Made by a program: the position numbers and the translations under genes. From CAZPCZ01 sp964585225 (lineage in GTDB: Bacteria; Patescibacteriota; Patescibacteriia; JACPHY01), in NCBI GenBank assembly GCA_964585225.1, contig CAZPCZ010000037.1, forward strand, positions 1 through 13,674: a stretch of 13,674 nucleotides of DNA. Direction: 5' to 3'. Positions 1-4,458 of the stretch are shown here, piece after piece. The number at the start of each line of letters is the position of its first letter. Within the stretch, counting starts at the first letter, position 1. A model generated the notes under the pieces. The model was not told the origin of the DNA. It saw only the letters and a program-made list of their open reading frames with translations, and ran no database searches.

Positions 1-45
1 GATCATGCCTAGTCTCGTGGGCTCGGAGATGTGTATAAGAGACAG
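1..45. other. Illumina Nextera i7 adapter (sequencing artefact)
   Basis: The first 45 bases read as the end of the P7 primer (GAT, 1-3), an 8-base index CATGCCTA (4-11, the adapter form of Nextera index N706), and the Nextera read-2 transposon adapter (12-45), which ends in the 19-base mosaic end AGATGTGTATAAGAGACAG. This is library-preparation sequence, not genome. Read in the minus frame of the neighbouring gene it encodes a false tail containing VSYTHLRAHET. Genomic sequence starts at about 46. Confidence 0.97.
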
Positions 46-2359
46 GTGCGGGCGACACCACGGCGAGCGTAGGTCGGTTCGCCTCAGTGTGCACGTCATC
101 CTCCTCCATCGGTGGCGGGTTTGTTGCAATCTTGTTCCGAGTCGCCCACGAGGCGAGCGCGTCCTCCCACGGGCGGTACATCGGGTCATCCTCGGGTCGC
201 TCTGGTGGGAGCCCGCGCGGATCGTCGCGGCGAACGTGGTGGAGGATCGTGTGGAGGACGCGGAACTCGCGCTCCTCAACGAGCTCCGGTGGCGTGGATG
301 CGGTCGCGCGCTTGCCCGTCGTCCGATCAATGCGGACGACGGTTCTCCCTGGGTCCTCGCCGCGGAGCACCGGCTTGAGATCGCTCGGGATCGGGGCCGG
401 AGGCGTGAACGACTCCGCGGATTTATCCTTGAGCACGGCGTCGAGGAACAACCGCCAGATCGGCGCGGCGACGAACGACCCGTCCGACCGCTGCTGCATT
501 GGCCGGTTGTCGTTGTTCCCCACCCACACGCCGACCGCGAGCGATGGCGTGTAGCCCATCGTCCACGCGTCACGCCAGTCGTTCGTCGTGCCGGTCTTCG
601 CCGCGACCGCACGATCGGGGAACGCGAGCGGTGAGCGCGGACCGAACATGAACGACCGTGCGTCGTTGTCCGTGAGGACGCTCGTGATGTTGCGGGCGAC
701 GTCCTCGTCGAGCACGCGCGTGTCCTCCGATGGCCTCCATTCCTCGAGCACATGGCCTCCGCGGTCCTCCACGCGGAGGATTGCCGCGACCGGTCGGCGC
801 ACCCCCTCGGCGGCGAGGGTTGCGAACGCCGCGGTGTGTTCGAGGAGTTTCACCTCGCCTCCGCCGAGCACGAGCGAGAGGCCGAAGCGTGAGCGGTCAC
901 CGAGCGTCGTGTACCCGAGTCGCTCCGCGAGGTCGAGCGCCGTATCTATGCCGACGAGCTCGAGCATCTTCACCGCCGGAATGTTCAGCGATCCCGCGAG
1001 CGCCTTCCGAATCGTCACGAGCCCGCGCTCCTTCTCGTCGTAGTTCTTCGGTTCGTACGCGCCGACCGGAGTCGGGAACGTCGTCGCGACGTCCTCGAGG
1101 AGCGCCTCAGTCGTGTACCCCTTCGTGAACCCCGCGGCGTACACGATGGGCTTGAACGACGATCCCGGCTGTCGTGGCCGTACCGCGACGTTCACCTGAC
1201 CTTGGATCTCCTCGTTGAAGAAGTCCTTCGATCCGACCATCGCGAGGAGCTGTCCGGTCGGGACATCAATGGCGACGAGTGCGGCGTTCGATGCGCGGTA
1301 CTTCTCCGCGTTCCGTTTCTCGTGTTTCGCAATCGCTTGGTCCGCGGCGTCCTCGACCGTTCGGTCGAGCGTCGTCACGACCTTCAGCCCTCCCTCCTCA
1401 ACCATGCGCTCACCGTACCGCTCGGTGAGGAGTTCGCGGACGTACATGACGAAGTGCGGCGCGGTGATCTGCTCGCGGCGCGGCTTGATGCGGGCGAGGA
1501 CATCCACCCGCTTCGCGCGGCCCGCCTCGTCCGCGGTGACGTATCCCTGCTCGACCATGCGGTCGAGGATGAAGTGGGATCGGGCCAAGAGCTCATCGCG
1601 GTGGCTCCCGTACGGGGAGAGGCGCGTCGGCGCTTTCGGGAGCGCGGCGAGGAGCGCGGACTCGATGAGGTCGAGGTCCTTGGCCGATTTCCCGAAGTAC
1701 GTCTGGCTCGCGGCCTCGACGCCGTACGCGGTCGCGCCGTACGGGATCTCGTTGAGGTAGAGCGTGAGGATCTCATCCTTCGAGAGCTTCTGTTCGACGC
1801 GGTACGCGAGGAGGAGCTCGCGGAGCTTCCGGCGGTACGTCTTCTCCGGCGTGAGGATCGCGTTCTTCACGAGCTGCTGGGTGATCGTCGAGCCACCCTG
1901 CGCGGCGCCGCCGGATGCGACGTTCACGAGGAGCGCGCGGAGCAAGCTCCGGAACCGGAACCCGCGGTGCTCGTAGAACGTGCGATCCTCGACCGCGATC
2001 GTCGCCCACTTCGCGTGTGGTGCGATGTCGTCGAGGCTGCGCCAGGTGCGCCGCTCCTCGCGGTGGAGTTCGTAGAGGAGGGATTCCCCGGTACGGTCGT
2101 AGATCTTCGTCGACTGCGGGACCGTGCGTTGAATGAGGCGACTCGGGTCCGGGAGGTCGCGGGACGCGACCGCGAGGAGCACCGCGAGGCCGAGACTTGC
2201 GGCGAGTCCCCCAGCGACGACGAGGAAGGCGATCACGCTGAAGAGCCGTCGTGTTCGGCGACGCCGCACGCGTCCCCGGGCGCGGTCGCGCGGGGAACTC
2301 GTCTGTGGAGAGCGCCAATCTCCTGGGGAGTAGGGACGCTTGAACTGCGGGTGAGGCAT
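46..2359 (-). CDS. Class A penicillin-binding protein (PBP1A family), C-terminus cut by contig end
   Basis: This is a bifunctional peptidoglycan synthase that polymerises lipid II glycan strands and cross-links their peptides outside the membrane. I translated the minus strand from ATG at 2359; 771 genomic codons are present before the adapter. Seen in order: a basic N-terminus with an R-rich stretch at 28-38; one membrane segment at about 40-65; a GT51 glycosyltransferase domain with EDRTFYEHRG (124-133), GGSTITQQ (155-162), RRKLRE (176-181) and YLNEIPYG (201-208); then a transpeptidase domain with SSFK (nucleophile S400, K403), SLN (457-459) and KTG (588-590). All catalytic motifs are intact, so probably only a short C-terminal tail is missing. 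There is no stop codon in the window, and the reading frame runs into the adapter. The ATG is chosen because it directly precedes the basic, membrane-anchored N-terminus and lies 8 nt after a -10-like hexamer. It is divergent from the tRNA-Cys cluster. Confidence 0.95.
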
Positions 2360-2367
2360 GTGCGGCC

Positions 2368-2373
2368 ATTATC
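2368..2373 (-). promoter_or_regulatory. -10-like hexamer of the PBP gene
   Basis: GATAAT on the minus strand matches TATAAT at 5 of 6 positions and ends 8 nt before the ATG at 2359. No convincing -35 box or Shine-Dalgarno is visible. If the hexamer is used, transcription would start within a few bases of the ATG, giving a leaderless or nearly leaderless mRNA. The same spacing is seen for polA and rmuC. Confidence 0.4.
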
Positions 2374-2380
2374 CCTCGGA

Positions 2381-2409
2381 TGGTCATTGAGCGGAATTTT
2401 TGGTAGGGT
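2381..2409 (+). promoter_or_regulatory. Possible weak promoter of the tRNA-Cys cluster
   Basis: TGGTCA (2381-2386) and TAGGGT (2404-2409) are separated by 17 bp, and the first tRNA-like copy begins 11 bp further on. Both hexamers are poor matches to consensus. The call rests mainly on the spacing and on the position just before the tRNA cluster. Confidence 0.25.
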
Positions 2410-2420
2410 GGGAGTGGTTT

Positions 2421-2456
2421 GGCCCGATAGCCAAATGGTAAGGCGAGGGTCTGCAA
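2421..2456 (+). pseudogene. tRNA-Cys 5' fragment (copy A)
   Basis: These 36 bases match the first 36 bases of the intact tRNA-Cys at 2770, with one substitution (A for G at 2435). They carry the acceptor 5' strand, D-arm and GCA anticodon. After CTGCAA two bases of the anticodon loop are missing and the sequence changes to CCCGCCTAAATTCGG, which does not restore the anticodon stem, T-arm or acceptor. It is a broken copy, or a product of misassembly next to the scaffold gap. Confidence 0.7.
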
Positions 2457-2469
2457 CCCGCCTAAATTC

Positions 2470-2524
2470 GGTGCAGTGGCGAAGAGGTAACGCGGCGGTT
2501 TGCAAAACCCTTATTCGCGGGTTC
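2470..2524 (+). pseudogene. Mosaic tRNA-Cys-like copy with a mismatched anticodon stem (copy B)
   Basis: The segment starts GGTGCAG, has a D-arm GCG/CGC and an anticodon loop TTGCAAA (anticodon GCA), then from TGCAAAACCC (2501) onward it equals the tRNA-Cys at 2770. The 5' half differs from that gene, so the anticodon stem GCGGT faces ACCCT and pairs poorly (C opposite C at the second pair). The T-arm is interrupted after GTTC by a hairpin element, and no matching acceptor 3' strand follows. The 5' half probably comes from a second, different tRNA-Cys type joined to the 3' half of the first by recombination or misassembly at the shared anticodon loop. Confidence 0.55.
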
Positions 2525-2555
2525 TGCGCCCAAGGCGCACCCGCCTCAGGCGGGG
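2522..2555 (+). repeat. Tandem-hairpin palindrome, first copy (cut by gap)
   Basis: From TTCTGCG onward this is identical to 2708-2741 and contains both 6-bp-stem hairpins (TGCGCC-CAA-GGCGCA and CCCGCC-TCA-GGCGGG). The right part is lost in the N gap. The shared sequence with the second copy is at least 55 bases (2501-2555 equals 2687-2741), which is enough to collapse an assembly graph. Confidence 0.85.
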
Positions 2556-2655
2556 NNNNNNNNNNNNNNNNNNNNNNNNNNNNNNNNNNNNNNNNNNNNN
2601 NNNNNNNNNNNNNNNNNNNNNNNNNNNNNNNNNNNNNNNNNNNNNNNNNNNNNNN
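2556..2655. other. Scaffold gap of 100 N
   Basis: Exactly 100 N, the usual placeholder for a gap of unknown size. The two sides are copies of the same repeat. Only 28 bases (the equivalent of 2742-2769) would be needed to complete a repeat unit between them, so the true gap could be very short or could hide more units. Confidence 0.98.
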
Positions 2656-2710
2656 GGCCCGATAGCCAAGTGGTAAGGCGAGGGTCTGCAAAACCCTTAT
2701 TCGCGGGTTC
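2656..2710 (+). pseudogene. tRNA-Cys 5' portion interrupted in the T-loop (copy C)
   Basis: These 55 bases are identical to the first 55 bases of the intact tRNA-Cys (2770-2824), covering acceptor 5' strand, D-arm, anticodon arm, variable loop and T-stem 5' strand through GTTC. Instead of GATTCCCGC and the acceptor 3' strand, a compound palindrome follows. GATTCC reappears 30 bases later (2741-2746), but the rest of the T-stem and acceptor is absent, so no mature tRNA can fold. Confidence 0.75.
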
Positions 2711-2762
2711 TGCGCCCAAGGCGCACCCGCCTCAGGCGGGGATTCCTTGCCACAACGCAGAA
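2708..2762. repeat. Compound palindromic element in the tRNA-Cys cluster
   Basis: Nested inverted repeats: an outer 7-bp arm TTCTGCG (2708-2714) with CGCAGAA (2756-2762), a middle arm CAAGG (2717-2721) with CCTTG (2745-2749), and an inner hairpin CCCGCC-TCA-GGCGGG (2726-2740). An alternative local hairpin is TGCGCC-CAA-GGCGCA (2711-2725). The CCCGCC...GGCGGG core is shared with the longer palindrome inside polA (5467-5492), suggesting one family of mobile or slippage-derived short repeats. Confidence 0.8.
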
Positions 2763-2769
2763 AAATAAT

Positions 2770-2841
2770 GGCCCGATAGCCAAGTGGTAAGGCGAGGGTC
2801 TGCAAAACCCTTATTCGCGGGTTCGATTCCCGCTCGGGCCT
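2770..2841 (+). tRNA. tRNA-Cys (anticodon GCA)
   Basis: A complete 72-base cloverleaf. The acceptor GGCCCGA pairs perfectly with TCGGGCC; D-stem GCC/GGC; anticodon stem AGGGT/ACCCT with loop CTGCAAA (GCA at positions 34-36); T-stem GCGGG/CCCGC with loop TTCGATT; discriminator T73, a known identity element of tRNA-Cys. The 3' CCA is not encoded (TAT follows), so it must be added by a CCA-adding enzyme. It is the only intact member of the cluster and the last of at least four tRNA-Cys-like units on this strand. Confidence 0.95.
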
Positions 2842-2935
2842 TATTCACACACCAAGAACAGGGGACGCACAAGCCATCCCAATCATGCGATATCCGTGTA
2901 GGGAGCCGTATCGTTTTTGGCTCAGTGTCCATCAC

Positions 2936-2964
2936 TTGACACGGGTTTTGGCCCATGGGACGAT
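2936..2964 (+). promoter_or_regulatory. Candidate promoter upstream of the 370-aa gene
   Basis: A perfect -35 TTGACA (2936-2941), a 17-bp spacer ending in TGG (extended -10 motif), then GACGAT (2959-2964), a 3-of-6 match to TATAAT. Its geometry equals that of the better promoters at 12725-12753 and 10706-10734. If used, the start site near 2971 would give a leader of about 300 nt for the gene at 3272. Confidence 0.4.
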
Positions 2965-3000
2965 TGATGTGCTTGGACGCGGTCGTATTCGTGTTCTCGC

Positions 3001-3030
3001 GTACCCTTCGTGGGTACTTTCGTTTTTTCT
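3001..3030 (+). terminator. Hairpin plus T-run in the leader (terminator or attenuator)
   Basis: GTACCC (3001-3006) pairs with GGGTAC (3012-3017) around loop TTCGT, followed by TTTCGTTTTTTCT. This resembles an intrinsic terminator with a short stem. It could end transcription from the tRNA-Cys cluster or attenuate a transcript started near 2971. Confidence 0.45.
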
Positions 3031-3271
3031 CCCGCACGTACTCCTGTTTGCCCCATGATCGTCTCGTAAATCTTCCCGGAGGGAATTCCTGACGGGTAGT
3101 GGAGACGAGTGGAGCAAACCGGGGGTAGTTGCGGGAGGAAAAACGGTTTTTCTTTTCCCTAACTTCATTAGGCGAAACCAGGAAACCCGCACATTCCAAA
3201 ACGTTCGGAGGTACGGCCACCATGGGGGTGGCCGGCGCTCCAGCGAGGCAGAGAAAGAGGAGAACTCCACC

Positions 3272-4384
3272 ATGGGAAACGTTCAGGGATCGAGCAGCAC
3301 CGGCAGCACGGGCAAGTGGGTGGCCCCCAAGCGGTACGGCCAGATGCACCCGGTCGTCCCGGCGCGCGACCTCGTCGCGACGCTCATCGCGAAGAGCCAG
3401 CAGAAGCTCTTCGGCGCGACCGCACCGCTCGGCACGACGAGCGTCCGCGGGCAGGTCGTGGTCGAGGGCGGCAACGCCGTGGCGTTCGTCAACGCCCGCG
3501 CGGAGCACTTCGGCGTCCCCGGCGTGAAGGCGACGATCGGTCAGTCGCTCGACGAAGCGATCGTCGCGCTCGCGCGGCAGATCGCCGAGAAGTGCACGAA
3601 GCCGGCGAACCTCAACGCGGACCAGCTCGGGCGCATCGCGCTCGAGTACGTCATGAGCGCGTGCGTGGTGCCGACGTCGCAGGTCGAGCCCTTCCAGACC
3701 TACCTCGCCCGGTCGATGGAGTACCGGCAGGCGGTCAAGGCGCTCAACGCGGCCACGGCCAACACCGAGCCCGGCGCGTTCCAGGCGAACGACCAGGCGC
3801 TGGTCGAGGCGCGCAACGCGCAGGCGCGGAAGGCGTGGGGGACGATCATCGAGCTCCTCAGCGCCGACACGCACCTCGCGGCGCTCCGGACGACGATCGC
3901 CGCGCCGATCATCTACGCGTCGATGGACGCGTGGAAGGCGCTCCAGGCGTTCGACGCGACGACGCGGCAGGCGGTCATCGGGCAGCTCTGCTCGATGATC
4001 ACCGAGAGCGGGAGCCCGTTCATCTCGGAGACCGAGGCCTGGAACGCCTACGCGCGCTTCCAGGGGAGCTCGCTCCTCTCGACCGGCAACGCGTTCGGCG
4101 TCGCGATCGAGACCGCGATCGGCGCGATGGGCCAGACCCGCCTCGCGCAGGTCCAGCTGAACGGCGGCAAGGAGATCACGTTCGTCGCCGCCTCGCCCGA
4201 GGCGCTCGGCGCGTCGCTCGCCGGGCTCCGTGGCAACATCACCGGCAAGGTCACGGCCAAGGACGGCCGCACGATCGGCCTGCAGCTCGAGGTCCGCGAG
4301 GGCCTGCCGGGCACGGGGACGATCGCCGTGCCGGTGCCGACCCCGGCGTTCGGCCGCCAGGCCCAGCAGTACGCGCAGGCCTAG
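3272..4384 (+). CDS. Hypothetical protein, 370 aa, likely highly expressed
   Basis: I do not recognise a family. The start ATG is fixed by a strong Shine-Dalgarno (AGGAG at 3258-3262, 9 nt upstream). The protein begins with a G/S/T-rich flexible segment (residues 2-14), followed by a mixed alpha/beta-looking body with long Ala-rich amphipathic stretches (about 93-130, 150-240) and a C-terminal part richer in strands (290-355) ending in a P/Q-rich tail. There is no signal peptide, membrane segment or obvious catalytic motif; three Cys lie at 108, 131 and 240. Codon use is extreme: all Lys codons are AAG, all Asn AAC, and almost every codon ends in C or G, unlike the mixed usage in the start of polA. 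With its own leader and terminator this suggests an abundant cytoplasmic, single-gene product, perhaps structural. The antisense strand stays open by chance for long stretches because of this bias. Confidence 0.85.
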   Translation: MGNVQGSSSTGSTGKWVAPKRYGQMHPVVPARDLVATLIAKSQQKLFGATAPLGTTSVRGQVVVEGGNAVAFVNARAEHFGVPGVKATIGQSLDEAIVALARQIAEKCTKPANLNADQLGRIALEYVMSACVVPTSQVEPFQTYLARSMEYRQAVKALNAATANTEPGAFQANDQALVEARNAQARKAWGTIIELLSADTHLAALRTTIAAPIIYASMDAWKALQAFDATTRQAVIGQLCSMITESGSPFISETEAWNAYARFQGSSLLSTGNAFGVAIETAIGAMGQTRLAQVQLNGGKEITFVAASPEALGASLAGLRGNITGKVTAKDGRTIGLQLEVREGLPGTGTIAVPVPTPAFGRQAQQYAQA

Positions 4385-4404
4385 CCAGCCCCACGGCTCA
4401 ACTC

Positions 4405-4440
4405 GAGCCCCCCGACACACGCCGGGGGGCTCCTTCTATT
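4405..4440 (+). terminator. Intrinsic terminator after the 370-aa gene
   Basis: A perfect 10-bp GC-rich stem GAGCCCCCCG (4405-4414) / CGGGGGGCTC (4423-4432) with an 8-nt loop, followed by CTTCTATT. It sits 20 bases past the stop codon and separates this gene from polA. Confidence 0.8.
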
Positions 4441-4444
4441 GCGG

Positions 4445-4450
4445 TAGAAT
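4445..4450 (+). promoter_or_regulatory. -10-like hexamer of polA
   Basis: TAGAAT (5 of 6 matches to TATAAT) ends 8 nt before the polA ATG. It lies directly behind the upstream terminator, where a new promoter is expected. There is no Shine-Dalgarno in the remaining 8 nt, so the mRNA would be leaderless or nearly so. No good -35 box can be seen because the terminator stem occupies that position. Confidence 0.4.
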
Positions 4451-4458
4451 GAGTACGC

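Larger units (their letters stand above)
2842..3271 (+). other. 430-bp non-coding stretch: probable long leader of the 370-aa gene
   Basis: No convincing coding region on either strand; the open frames here are short, start inside repeats and look like nothing known. The stretch is less GC-rich than the flanking genes. It holds a consensus-like -35 box, a hairpin followed by a T-run, a small dyad TTCCC-GGA-GGGAA (3073-3085), an A/T-rich dyad GAAAAA-CGG-TTTTTC near 3140 and a 7-bp hairpin GGCCACC/GGTGGCC (3215-3233) shortly before the start codon. The layout fits a structured 5' untranslated region, but I recognise no riboswitch class. Confidence 0.5.

Noticed and set aside
1202..2665. Plus-strand open frame of 487 codons
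   Set aside because: It is antisense to the PBP gene, whose catalytic motifs are all on the minus strand, and it runs into the N gap.
2708..2762. Integron attC-like site, given the nested palindrome and tandem cassettes
   Set aside because: The conserved attC boxes (RYYYAAC and GTTRRRY) are not present at the ends, and no integrase is visible.
2656..2769. Intron-containing tRNA-Cys
   Set aside because: The interruption is in the T-loop rather than the anticodon loop, is only palindromic, and the 3' T-stem and acceptor strand do not follow it.
2421..2841. CRISPR-like array
   Set aside because: The repeats are tRNA-derived, longer than CRISPR repeats, without unique spacers, and no cas gene is near.
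2932..3273. 113-codon minus-strand frame in the leader region
   Set aside because: No domain, composition unlike the neighbouring proteins, and it overlaps the leader hairpins and the Shine-Dalgarno of the 370-aa gene.
2732..4420. Long antisense open frame (562 codons, minus) over the 370-aa gene
   Set aside because: It is Arg/Asp/Leu-rich with no recognisable domain, extends through the leader and tRNA repeats, and arises from the C/G-ending codons of the real gene.
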